From the NCBI GenBank assembly GCA_018812885.1, contig JAHJCW010000201.1:1-12055 (forward strand): a DNA stretch of 12,055 bases. Reading direction: 5' to 3'. The first letter of the stretch is position 1; every line of letters starts with the position of its first letter. The DNA is from a bacterium (GTDB lineage Bacteria > Fidelibacterota > Marinisomatia > Marinisomatales > JAHJCW01). Shown in pieces: positions 1-7,760 of the stretch. The notes beneath the pieces are model-generated. The model searched no databases. It was not told where the DNA came from and saw nothing but the letters and a program-made list of their open reading frames with translations. The position numbers and the translations under genes were made by a program.

Positions 1-1772
1 CCAATACCTTAAAGAAAGAATTGGGTGTGGGGTCTTGGGAAGTTACTGATATTGAAGAGAAGCCGATAACTTCAAATCCTCGCCCTCCATTTACTACATC
101 TACGCTTCAGCAAGAAGCAGGTCGCAAATTGCGATTTACTGCAAAACGCACAATGAGTGTTGCACAAAAATTATATGAAAATGGTTTCATTACATATATG
201 CGTACAGATTCAACCCATTTATCTTATGAGGCAATTGGCGCAGCTCGTCAGGAGATTCAACATCGTTTTGGTAATGAATACCTGCCGGACAAACCAAGGC
301 AATATTCAACGAAAGTTAAAAATGCTCAGGAAGCTCATGAGGCAATCAGGCCTGCCGGGGCAAGAATTAAATCACTCGCTGATGTAGAAAATAAATTAGA
401 TAAAGATGCTGTTCACTTGTATGAATTAATTTACAAACGTACTCTCGCTTGTCAAATGAAATCTGCAAAACTCAAAGAAACCACGGTTTTAATAAATAAT
501 CAAAAAGCGGTGTTTAGAGCAAGCGGACGAGTCATTATATTTCCGGGCTATATGCGCGTATATGTAGTAGGCCGTGATGATCCGGATGTAATTTTAGCGG
601 ATAATGAATCTCTATTGCCTAAATTAGGATTGAATGAAATTCTTGCATTAAAAGAATTAACCGTTGTCGGACAAACAACCAAACCACCTGCACGCTTTAC
701 AGAATCGTCCCTGATTCGAGAAATGGAAGCAAAGGGCATTGGTCGACCATCAACCTATGCTGCAACAATTGACACAATTCTACACCGTGAATACGCTGAA
801 AAGAAAAATGGGAGTTTGGTTCCAACTTACCTTGCTGTTGCCATCACTCAACTTTTAGAAAACCATTTTAAATCATTAGTGGATGCAAACTTTACGGCTG
901 ATATGGAAGATGGTCTAGATGCCATATCGCGAGGCGAGTTAAAATCTTTACCTTTTATTAAAGAATTTTATTTCGGTGGAAATGAAACAAGAGGTTTGGA
1001 GGCAATGCTCAAGGAAGAAGTTGACATTCGTAAAGCTTGCGCCATCACGATTGACAACTCCCATGACGAACCAATTATCGCTCGTATCGGGACTTTTGGT
1101 CCATATTTAGAGCATAACGGAAATCGTAAATCAATCCCGTTTAGAATACCTCTTGGTGATTTAACCCGTGAGAAGGCAATAGAAATATTAACCAAAGAAG
1201 TACAAGATGAAAAACCCCTCGGCAAGGATCCAAAAACCGGTGAAGAAATTTATTTTAAAGAGGGTCAATACGGTCCGTATGTACAATTAGGTGATAGCAA
1301 AACACGAAAATCCATTCCAAAGGAATTTAATATTAATGACGTTAATCTGGAATTGGCAGTGCGATTACTATCCCTACCACGTGAGGTTGGTAAACATCCT
1401 GAAACGGGCGAATTAATAACCGCCGATTATGGTCGTTATGGTCCCTATCTACGTTGTGGTAAAAAGAATGCCCATATAGAACCGCCATTCTCTCCATTGA
1501 CCATCTCAATTGATGAGGCAATTACAGCTTGTGCAAAAAAGAAAACCGGATCACAAGAATTAAAGAATTTAGGCAAACATACCAAAACCGGTGAAGAACT
1601 TATAATAAAAACCGGGTTTTACGGTCCTTACATCACCGATGGCAAAGTAAATGCATCAGTACCGAAAGCAAAGGAAGTAGATTCAATTACATTGGAAGAA
1701 GCAGTAGCATTGATTGATAAAAAACGTACCGCCGGACCAATTAAAAAACGTCGTAGAAAAAAGAAGAAATAA
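1..1772 (+). CDS. topA: DNA topoisomerase I, 3' part (5' end outside window)
   Basis: Type IA topoisomerase that relaxes negatively supercoiled DNA through a transient 5'-phosphotyrosine bond. The reading frame is open to the left edge (first whole codon at 3). A TTG at 21 lies inside the conserved domain and is not the real start. The TOPRIM domain, roughly 250 residues judged by E. coli TopA, is missing because the window begins late. Residues below are counted from position 21. PPFTTSTLQQEA is at 23-34. The active-site motif ITYMRTDST is at 57-65, with catalytic Tyr59 encoded at 195-197. EAHEAIRPA (104-112) and FTESSLIREMEAKGIGRPSTY (226-246) are also typical. Instead of Cys4 zinc fingers, the C-terminus carries four repeats with an (F/Y)GPY core at 359, 417, 473 and 534, then a Lys/Arg-rich tail. 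This tail type is known from non-proteobacterial TopA proteins. glyQS follows after 5 bases, so co-transcription is likely. Confidence 0.97.
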   Translation, partial: NTLKKELGVGSWEVTDIEEKPITSNPRPPFTTSTLQQEAGRKLRFTAKRTMSVAQKLYENGFITYMRTDSTHLSYEAIGAARQEIQHRFGNEYLPDKPRQYSTKVKNAQEAHEAIRPAGARIKSLADVENKLDKDAVHLYELIYKRTLACQMKSAKLKETTVLINNQKAVFRASGRVIIFPGYMRVYVVGRDDPDVILADNESLLPKLGLNEILALKELTVVGQTTKPPARFTESSLIREMEAKGIGRPSTYAATIDTILHREYAEKKNGSLVPTYLAVAITQLLENHFKSLVDANFTADMEDGLDAISRGELKSLPFIKEFYFGGNETRGLEAMLKEEVDIRKACAITIDNSHDEPIIARIGTFGPYLEHNGNRKSIPFRIPLGDLTREKAIEILTKEVQDEKPLGKDPKTGEEIYFKEGQYGPYVQLGDSKTRKSIPKEFNINDVNLELAVRLLSLPREVGKHPETGELITADYGRYGPYLRCGKKNAHIEPPFSPLTISIDEAITACAKKKTGSQELKNLGKHTKTGEELIIKTGFYGPYITDGKVNASVPKAKEVDSITLEEAVALIDKKRTAGPIKKRRRKKKK

Positions 1773-1777
1773 TTATT

Positions 1778-3247
1778 ATGGATATTAAATCAATCGAAAA
1801 AATCGTATCGCTCTCAAAACGCCGTGGATTCATTTTCCAAAGTTCTGAGATCTATGGAGGTCTTGCATCAACTTGGGACTATGGTCCGCTCGGTGTTGAA
1901 ATGAAAAACAATATTAAAAATCTTTGGTGGAAAGACATGGTTACTTCACGCCGCAATGTTGTTGGTATGGATGCAGCTATTTTAATGCATCCGGAAGTTT
2001 GGGAAGCAAGCGGACACGTATCGCAATTTCATGATTTAATGATTGATAATAAGTTAACTAAAAAGCGATATAGATTAGATCATTTATTGGAAAAGCAACC
2101 CGGTAATGTTTTACATAAAATCGCAAATAAACTCAAAATCAAATTTTATAAAATGGAAGTGCACTATCCATCAATTATTTATTCAAAAGTCATAAAGACT
2201 ATTTCGGAAAGTCATGAAGATATAGATTTGAATGGTCTCGGAATACTTGATTACTACAATATTATTAAGCCACTTGAAGGTGATTGGACTGTTCCTCGTC
2301 AATTCAATTTGATGCTAAAAACATCGCTAGGTGCTACAGCAGATTCAGATGACATCACCTATCTGCGCCCGGAAACGGCGCAAGGTATCTTCGTAAATTT
2401 TAGCAATGTGGTCACAACAGCGCGACAAAAATTGCCATTCGGTATCGCACAACTTGGCAAAGCATTCCGAAATGAAATCACTACCGGAAATTTCTTGTTC
2501 CGTACTCGTGAATTTGAACAAATGGAATTGGAATTTTTTATTTATCCGGAAGATGCAAAGGAACAGTTGGAATATTGGTCGCAACAACGTTTGGAGTGGT
2601 TTAAAAAATTAGGTGTGCGGGCGGAAAAATTACGTTTACGTGCGCACGATAAAGATGAATTAGCACATTATTCCACAGCATGTTATGACATAGAATATGA
2701 ATTCCCTTTTGGGTGGTCCGAACTTGAAGGGATCGCTGATCGTGGAACCTATGATTTGGATCAGCACAATAAGCACGCTCAGAAAAAGCAAACATATTTC
2801 GATCAGGTGAATAATCAACATATTGTACCATCTGTGATAGAGGCTTCCGCCGGGGTTGATCGTGCATTCTTAACTTGTTTGGTTGATGCATATCATGAAG
2901 AGGAAGTGAACGGTGAACAACGCATTGTCCTAAAGCTATCACCAAAAGTGGCGCCGATAACTTGTGCGGTTTTTCCGTTAGTCAATAAAGATGGTTTACC
3001 CGAAATATCGGAGAAAATATTTACTGAAATTCAAACTGAATTCAGTGCATTTTTTGATCAGGGTGGCTCTATTGGTCGACGTTATCGGCGACAAGACGAA
3101 GCCGGCACACCATTTGGAATTACAATCGACCATCAGACTTTAGAAGACAACACCGTCACACTCCGCGACCGCGACACAATGGAGCAAGTTCGGATTCCGG
3201 CTGACCAAACGCTTAACAAACTGAGGGAAAAAATCCAAAGTATTTAA
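1778..3247 (+). CDS. glyQS: Glycyl-tRNA synthetase, single-chain dimeric type
   Basis: Class II aminoacyl-tRNA synthetase that charges tRNA-Gly with glycine in the cytoplasm. At 489 residues it matches the homodimeric bacterial/archaeal/eukaryotic-type enzyme rather than the separate alpha and beta chains of E. coli. The N-terminus has RRGFIFQSSEIYGG (15-28) and WDYGPLG (33-39). Motif 2 is the FRNE at 230-233 with FRTREFEQME (241-250). Motif 3 is GVDRAF (359-364). The anticodon-binding domain runs from about 387 to the end and includes RRQDEAGTPFGITID (437-451). In the insertion after motif 1, the segment DNKLTKKRYRLDHL (90-103) lacks the CxxC pair that some homologues carry there. The ATG at 1778 is chosen because the protein begins as relatives do. 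No true Shine-Dalgarno is seen, only a purine-rich GAAGAAA overlapping the end of topA. The gene ends facing the minus-strand operon. Confidence 0.97.
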   Translation: MDIKSIEKIVSLSKRRGFIFQSSEIYGGLASTWDYGPLGVEMKNNIKNLWWKDMVTSRRNVVGMDAAILMHPEVWEASGHVSQFHDLMIDNKLTKKRYRLDHLLEKQPGNVLHKIANKLKIKFYKMEVHYPSIIYSKVIKTISESHEDIDLNGLGILDYYNIIKPLEGDWTVPRQFNLMLKTSLGATADSDDITYLRPETAQGIFVNFSNVVTTARQKLPFGIAQLGKAFRNEITTGNFLFRTREFEQMELEFFIYPEDAKEQLEYWSQQRLEWFKKLGVRAEKLRLRAHDKDELAHYSTACYDIEYEFPFGWSELEGIADRGTYDLDQHNKHAQKKQTYFDQVNNQHIVPSVIEASAGVDRAFLTCLVDAYHEEEVNGEQRIVLKLSPKVAPITCAVFPLVNKDGLPEISEKIFTEIQTEFSAFFDQGGSIGRRYRRQDEAGTPFGITIDHQTLEDNTVTLRDRDTMEQVRIPADQTLNKLREKIQSI

Positions 3248-3312
3248 TTAATGAAGATGGGTATTGGGGTGGTCCAGATCCACGAGTGGAAAACTCCGCA
3301 ATCGGTTACTGA
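3248..3312. other. Convergent intergenic gap between glyQS and ypeA
   Basis: A 65-base gap where two operons converge. No convincing intrinsic terminator is seen for either strand. The only inverted repeat is TCCAC-GA-GTGGA at 3279-3290, whose two-base loop and missing T-tract make it a poor terminator. One forward frame without a start codon reads in a protein-like way (DGYWGGPDP, ending at the TGA at 3310-3312). This could be a gene remnant or chance. Confidence 0.5.
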
Positions 3313-3738
3313 TTATTCATCAGAAATTAGTCGTTTCCCAAGATTTACTACTTCATCCTGAAGATAGCCAAGTTTTCGATAAAACTTAATAACTCCAGCA
3401 TTGGTATTCCGTATTTGAACTTGTATCTTGGGACATCCCAAGTTTAACAAACGGTGTTCAGCTTCTTCCATCATTTGTTTACCGACACCTTGCCGTTGAA
3501 ATTTTGGTTCAACTGCTAAGTAATTTACCCATCCACGATGACCTTCGTATCCTACCATCGCAGTTGCGATAATTGTATCATTTATCAATCCAATAAGGAA
3601 TAATTCCGGCTGTACGGATAGTTTGCGTTCAATATCGCGTTGCGGATCATTCCAAGGTACAATAAGTCCACAGTCTTGCCATAATTGGATGATATCCTTT
3701 TTATCAGATTCGCTATAATTTCTTATTATAAAATTCAT
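3313..3738 (-). CDS. ypeA: GNAT-family acetyltransferase, YpeA type
   Basis: A predicted N-acetyltransferase that uses acetyl-CoA; the acceptor is unknown. The 141 residues form one GNAT domain. The acetyl-CoA phosphate-binding loop QRQGVG is at 81-86. Traits shared with E. coli YpeA, recalled from memory, are PWNDP followed by DIERK (28-39), GYEGHRG (63-69), GCPKIQVQ (101-108) and the C-terminal LGKRLISDE (133-141). GNAT proteins of this kind can acetylate proteins or small molecules, and the sequence does not say which. It is the last gene of the five-gene minus-strand operon. It starts 5 bases after the nucleoside kinase stop with no visible Shine-Dalgarno, so translation may depend on coupling with the gene before it. 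Confidence 0.9.
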   Translation of the reverse strand: MNFIIRNYSESDKKDIIQLWQDCGLIVPWNDPQRDIERKLSVQPELFLIGLINDTIIATAMVGYEGHRGWVNYLAVEPKFQRQGVGKQMMEEAEHRLLNLGCPKIQVQIRNTNAGVIKFYRKLGYLQDEVVNLGKRLISDE

Positions 3739-3743
3739 TTTTG

Positions 3744-5207
3744 CTAATATTTAAAATCACTTTTGCCTATATACTCGCGCAAAAGTGATGTTCCCGGAAC
3801 ATATTTTTCGTCCAGATTAGCGAAAAAGGACAGAAATAAATCCAACCGCTCAGCCAATCGTTTTACGTTGTCATCCCCTTTTACACTTTTTAATAGTGGA
3901 CGAGCATACTTTGCTAAAACCGGCAATTCGTAAACAAGCGAAGAATTAAATATTAAATTTGCTTCTTCGCTATGCGGAAATATATTTTTTTCTTCACCCA
4001 ATCTAACTGATGCCCAGCGTTCTAATGTTTTTTCTGGAAGATAACCACGGAATTTATTATCGCGCACCAATCTGCGCAGTAAGCGGTTATCCGATGTTGA
4101 AATTCGATGATTAGCATCTATGTTCATTTGAGTAATAGCGTTGATGTATAATTTTTCAACTCGATCTTGACCAAATTTTTCAGTTAGTTTAGGATTAAGC
4201 CCATGGATGCCTTCGACAATTACAAAGTCCCAATCTCCAAGTTCCAATTTTTTATCTGTATCTTTACCAATTCCTAAATCAAAATTGAAATGTCTTTCCG
4301 GTATAGCTTTCCCATCTAGTAAGGCATTTAAACGGTCAATTAATAAATCGACATCGAGTCCATCAATTGATTCAAAATCTTGCTTACCATCAGCTCCAAT
4401 TGGTAATAGTTCACGATCTATAAAATAGTCATCCATTGAAATAGTTTGAGAACGATAACCATTTACCCTTAATTGTATCTTTAGTCGTTTGCTAAAAGTA
4501 GTTTTCCCGGCAGAAGATGGTCCTGCTATTGTTATGACACGTTTTTCAGGGAAACCCGATACTATCTCATCGGCAATATCACTGATCTTTTTTTCATGAA
4601 GACCTTCAGCAACCCAAATTAATTCTATTATTTCGCCAGTATCAATGGCATCATTCAAATCACCAATTGTCGAAATTCCTAATATTTCACTCCATTTTTG
4701 GTGTTCTTCCATTGTTGCAAATAATTTTGGCTGATCGAGAAAGGGAGCAACTTCATCCGGATTTAAGATTGTGGCAAATCTTAGTAGAAATCCATCATTA
4801 TATTTTTTTAGTTCGAATTTTTCTAAAAGGGATTTATTACTTATGAGCGGTTCAATCATATAATCCCAATATTTACCATTAAATTTTGCTATTGGTATTT
4901 GATCACCTTCCCAACGTTTTGCAATTATTAACTTACTATGTGAATTAAATTTATACAGTTTTTCAATAAATTTCTGTTTGGGCCACAATTTAAAAGTTAT
5001 TGGTTCATCACTTTTGATCCATTCTCGCATCAAATTTTCTAATTTTTGTAATTCCTCTTCTAAGATGGGATCAAAATTTACATCATGACAGAAGAAACTG
5101 TTTCCAAAAGAATGCTCAATAACCAGTAATCGATTAGGAAAAACTTTCTTGAAAGCACCAGAGAGAAAGAATGCTTGAGTTGCGTGTATTGAAGATAGAA
5201 TTGCCAT
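3744..5207 (-). CDS. Uridine-kinase-like nucleoside kinase with ThrRS-like N-terminal domain
   Basis: A P-loop kinase of the phosphoribulokinase/uridine kinase family, expected to phosphorylate a nucleoside or similar small molecule with ATP. The C-terminal half is the kinase: Walker A GPSSAGKTT (229-237), MDDYFIDRE (258-266), the acidic strand DFVIVEGIHGLNP (327-339), and RLLRRLVRDNKFRG (375-388). The N-terminal half (about 1-220) resembles the second additional (editing-like) domain of threonyl-tRNA synthetase, with EHSFGNSFFC at 31-40 and DQPKLFATMEEHQKW at 158-172. Many family members are about 550 residues and begin with a TGS domain. This one lacks that segment, and there is no room upstream because yjbQ ends 5 bases before its start. 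AGGTGA near the end of yjbQ serves as a ribosome site. The true substrate is unknown, and simple uridine kinase activity is not assured. Confidence 0.9.
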   Translation of the reverse strand: MAILSSIHATQAFFLSGAFKKVFPNRLLVIEHSFGNSFFCHDVNFDPILEEELQKLENLMREWIKSDEPITFKLWPKQKFIEKLYKFNSHSKLIIAKRWEGDQIPIAKFNGKYWDYMIEPLISNKSLLEKFELKKYNDGFLLRFATILNPDEVAPFLDQPKLFATMEEHQKWSEILGISTIGDLNDAIDTGEIIELIWVAEGLHEKKISDIADEIVSGFPEKRVITIAGPSSAGKTTFSKRLKIQLRVNGYRSQTISMDDYFIDRELLPIGADGKQDFESIDGLDVDLLIDRLNALLDGKAIPERHFNFDLGIGKDTDKKLELGDWDFVIVEGIHGLNPKLTEKFGQDRVEKLYINAITQMNIDANHRISTSDNRLLRRLVRDNKFRGYLPEKTLERWASVRLGEEKNIFPHSEEANLIFNSSLVYELPVLAKYARPLLKSVKGDDNVKRLAERLDLFLSFFANLDEKYVPGTSLLREYIGKSDFKY

Positions 5208-5212
5208 ATTTA

Positions 5213-5632
5213 TTATTCACCTATAATTTTTACAAGAACGCGTTTCTTTCGACGACCATCAAATTCACCATAAAATATCTGTTCCCAAGTTCCAAAATGC
5301 AACTTCCCTTCGGTTACCGCAATGACGACCTCACGTCCCATTATCTGCCTTTTATGATGCGCATCACCGTTATCTTCACCGGTACGATTGTGATCGTACT
5401 GATCAATTGGTGCATGCGGCGCTAATTTCTCCAACCACCGTTTATAATCACGATGCAATCCCGATTCATCATCATTTATAAAAACCGATGCTGTGATATG
5501 CATGGCATTTACTAAGCAAAGTCCTTCTTGGATACCGCTGTTCAACAGTGCTTCCTCTACCTGTGAAGTAATATTCACAAAATCCATCCGTTCCGGGATA
5601 TTAAAATAAAGTTCTTTAAAATACGATTTCAT
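5213..5632 (-). CDS. yjbQ: YjbQ / UPF0047 family protein
   Basis: Small conserved protein of the YjbQ (UPF0047) family, 139 residues, the usual length. Family members form compact trimers with a conserved metal-binding-like site, and some show weak thiamine-phosphate synthase activity, hence the label 'secondary thiamine-phosphate synthase enzyme'. The physiological role is unsettled. Conserved features seen are HITAS (45-49), NDDESGLHRDY (53-63), DNGDAHHKR with Asp90 and His92 (87-95), and GTWEQIFYGEFDGRR (114-128). It sits inside the salvage operon, 15 bases after the M20 hydrolase and 5 bases before the nucleoside kinase. GAGGG lies 7 bases before its ATG as a clear Shine-Dalgarno, which supports this start. 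No thiamine gene is nearby to support a thiamine role. Confidence 0.93.
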   Translation of the reverse strand: MKSYFKELYFNIPERMDFVNITSQVEEALLNSGIQEGLCLVNAMHITASVFINDDESGLHRDYKRWLEKLAPHAPIDQYDHNRTGEDNGDAHHKRQIMGREVVIAVTEGKLHFGTWEQIFYGEFDGRRKKRVLVKIIGE

Positions 5633-5647
5633 TATTCCCTCAAAATA

Positions 5648-6817
5648 TCAATTTAATCTATCAAATATTAATTGTACAAATACCGATGTTCCGATTAAAA
5701 GCGCCCGTTCATCAAAATTGAAATGTGAACAATGGTGCGGTACAGACATTGGCTTGGTATTCGGAGGGGCAGAACCAACAAAAAAGAAACAGCCAGGTAT
5801 CTTTTGTAAATAATAGCTGAAATCTTCAGCACCCATTGTTAAATATGGCTCAACAACTCCGCCTTCAACAATTTTTTTAGCAACTTTCCGTACAGTTATT
5901 GTAGCATTTTCATCATTAAATGTCGGAGGATATCCATCTTGATAGTCCATTTTTATTTTTGCACCAGTTGATTTAGCGACTCCATCAATTATTTCTTGCA
6001 TGCGATTTTTTACTAATAATCTATTTTCTTCCGTCATAGCACGAACCGTTCCCCGCAATTTAACTTCATCAGCTATAATGTTAAAACCATGACCACCTTC
6101 TATTTTTCCAACCGAAATCACAGTACTTTGTAATGGGTCAGTATTGCGGCTAACAATCGTCTGAAAACTCATTATTAAATTTGATGCCGCAACAATAGCG
6201 TCTACTGTACCTTGCGGTGTTGCTCCATGCCCACCGATACCTTTGATTGTAATGTCAAAGATATCTGCTGCAGCCATAACAGTCCCGGACTTAACGCCAA
6301 TTTCTCCATATGGCTGATAATTCCATAAATGCATACCATAAATCTCATCGACGTCTTCTAAACATCCATTAGCAATCATATAACGTGCACCACCCTCACC
6401 TTCCTCCGCCGGTTGAAAAATAAATCTAACATTTCCGTTTAACTTACTCTTTTGTTGTGATAAAATTTTGGCTGCTCCCAACAACATTGCTATATGTCCG
6501 TCATGAGCGCAGGCATGCATGACACCATCATTTTTAGATTTATAAACCACATCATTTATTTCTTGAACAGGTAACGCATCCATATCTGCCCGCAATGCGA
6601 TTGTCTTTCCCTCGTTTTTACCATGTAAATCACCAATAACACCGGTTTTGCCTATTCCAGTTCTAACATCGATTCCATAAGACTTCAATTTATCAGTAAT
6701 AATCTTTGCTGTATGGTGCTCCTTGAACCCAAGCTCCGGATGCATATGGAAATCCCTTCTATTGGCCATGATTTCATCTTTAATTGAGTTCACTTCATGT
6801 AAAATTTTAACGCTCAT
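5648..6817 (-). CDS. M20 family amidohydrolase (hippurate / N-acyl-amino-acid hydrolase type)
   Basis: A dinuclear metal hydrolase of peptidase family M20 (M20D-like), expected to cleave N-acyl amino acids or related amides in the cytoplasm; there is no signal peptide. Metal-site motifs are complete: RADMDALPVQE (77-87), MHACAHDGH (100-108; Cys103 and His105), QPAEEGEGGA (135-144; Glu138 the likely base and Glu139 a metal ligand), GMHLW (161-165; His163), and HHCSHF near the end (361-366; His362 the likely ligand). The dimerisation domain inserts at roughly 185-298. Length 389 is normal. The substrate is not predictable from sequence: hippurate, IAA conjugates, N-acetyl-diaminopimelate or N-acyl-cysteine type substrates are all possible. 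Its ATG overlaps the stop of the phosphorylase gene by 4 bases (ATGA), with GGTGA upstream, implying translational coupling. Confidence 0.93.
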   Translation of the reverse strand: MSVKILHEVNSIKDEIMANRRDFHMHPELGFKEHHTAKIITDKLKSYGIDVRTGIGKTGVIGDLHGKNEGKTIALRADMDALPVQEINDVVYKSKNDGVMHACAHDGHIAMLLGAAKILSQQKSKLNGNVRFIFQPAEEGEGGARYMIANGCLEDVDEIYGMHLWNYQPYGEIGVKSGTVMAAADIFDITIKGIGGHGATPQGTVDAIVAASNLIMSFQTIVSRNTDPLQSTVISVGKIEGGHGFNIIADEVKLRGTVRAMTEENRLLVKNRMQEIIDGVAKSTGAKIKMDYQDGYPPTFNDENATITVRKVAKKIVEGGVVEPYLTMGAEDFSYYLQKIPGCFFFVGSAPPNTKPMSVPHHCSHFNFDERALLIGTSVFVQLIFDRLN

Positions 6818-7608
6818 AGTAGTTCACCAATATTTTCAATAGTTGCACCAATCAATTTTGCAAAGTCGTCTTTTGTGCGGTTAGCTGTTTCAATTACTTC
6901 ATTATGAGTAAGCGGCTGATCTAATATTCCTGCTGCATAATTAGTGATAGTAGAAATTCCGATTGCTTCAATTCCAAGTTGTTCAGCTGCTTGTAACTCA
7001 GGGACTGTACTCATTCCAACAGCGTCGCCACCTAAATTCCGAATATATTCAACCTCGGCCGGCGTTTCGTAACCCGGTCCCTGGCTCCAACAATATATTC
7101 CTTTTTTTAGTTTAACTTTTTCACTTTTACTTGCCTTTTCCACGCACACTAATAATTTTGATGATACATCGCTGACAATTTGTGGCGTCATTAAATTTTT
7201 TCTAAACGTACAATCCGCATAACCGCTAATCGCCATAAGCGAACCGGGTGGCATACTCATTCTAACAGAACCGGCAGCATTTGTGATTATGATATACTTT
7301 ACACCGAGTTTTTGAAACAAATGGATAGGCAATGTTACTGTTTCAATATCATGACCTTCGTAATAATGGAATCGCCCTTTAGCGGTGATTATCGGAATAT
7401 TATTATAATTTCCAATTACAAATTCACCGCTATGACCTTCAACGGTAGGTTGTGGATAATTTGGAATGGCATGGTATGGTATTACGCTTGGATTATCTAA
7501 TTGCTCCGTAAAATCCCCTAATCCCGAACCTAAAACAATTGCAACTCCGTTAATAAATCCGGAACAACTTTCGACATAATCAGCCATTTCTAAAATAGAA
7601 TGCTTCAT
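6814..7608 (-). CDS. Purine nucleoside phosphorylase (6-oxopurine type, trimeric family)
   Basis: Splits purine nucleosides with phosphate into free base and (deoxy)ribose-1-phosphate in purine salvage. At 264 residues it matches the low-molecular-weight trimeric family (human PNP, B. subtilis PupG, E. coli XapA). Motifs are GSGLG (27-31, phosphate loop), EGHSGEF (57-63), GRFHYYEG (78-85; Arg79, His81 and Tyr83 equivalent to human Arg84, His86 and Tyr88), TNAAGS (109-114), GPGYETPAE (177-185; Glu181 contacts the base), GMSTVPE (198-204) and ITN (221-223; Asn223). Glu181 with Asn223 is the pair that favours inosine and guanosine. Methylthioadenosine phosphorylase, a close relative, usually has Asp at the Asn position, so it is less likely. 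This is the first gene of the five-gene operon, 152 bases downstream of rlmN. Only a weak AGGG precedes its ATG. Confidence 0.93.
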   Translation of the reverse strand: MKHSILEMADYVESCSGFINGVAIVLGSGLGDFTEQLDNPSVIPYHAIPNYPQPTVEGHSGEFVIGNYNNIPIITAKGRFHYYEGHDIETVTLPIHLFQKLGVKYIIITNAAGSVRMSMPPGSLMAISGYADCTFRKNLMTPQIVSDVSSKLLVCVEKASKSEKVKLKKGIYCWSQGPGYETPAEVEYIRNLGGDAVGMSTVPELQAAEQLGIEAIGISTITNYAAGILDQPLTHNEVIETANRTKDDFAKLIGATIENIGELL

Positions 7609-7760
7609 AAAGCCCTATAGCCACAGAAGACACAGAGAATATTAAAAATGTATTGTCGGTCTTTAGTTGTCATAAATAGTATTTTGTTGTATAAAATTTA
7701 ACTTGTGATAAATATAGTTTACTATCATTGTTACTGCCACTAATCCCTGGTGCCTAAGCC
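7609..7760. other. Intergenic region between rlmN and the phosphorylase operon
   Basis: At 152 bases this is the longest non-coding stretch in the window. It should hold the end of the rlmN transcript and a promoter for the five-gene minus-strand operon. No convincing hairpin terminator or -35/-10 pair is seen. It does contain a short tandem motif near the phosphorylase start (annotated separately). A small palindrome (ATAGT-AA-ACTAT) is too short to interpret. Confidence 0.5.
7621..7638. repeat. Short CACAGA tandem motif
   Basis: Two degenerate 9-base units, CCACAGAAG and ACACAGAGA, lie back to back 13 bases before the phosphorylase start codon. On the minus strand this reads CTGTGTCTTCTGTGG. 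Similar 'CTGTGTCCTCTGTGG' strings are a common intergenic repeat in unrelated bacterial genomes, as I recall. Only this one copy is visible here, so calling it a dispersed repeat is inference. Confidence 0.4.

Noticed and set aside
2601..2945. A 114-codon antisense frame inside glyQS
   Set aside because: The plus-strand frame carries conserved GlyRS sequence throughout. The antisense product has no recognisable domain.
3279..3290. Inverted repeat TCCAC-GA-GTGGA as a glyQS terminator
   Set aside because: The loop is two bases and there is no T-tract on either side, so it does not fit a Rho-independent terminator.
3251..3361. Short ATG frame of about 36 codons after glyQS
   Set aside because: It has no ribosome site and runs antisense into the real ypeA 3' end. 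The product looks random.
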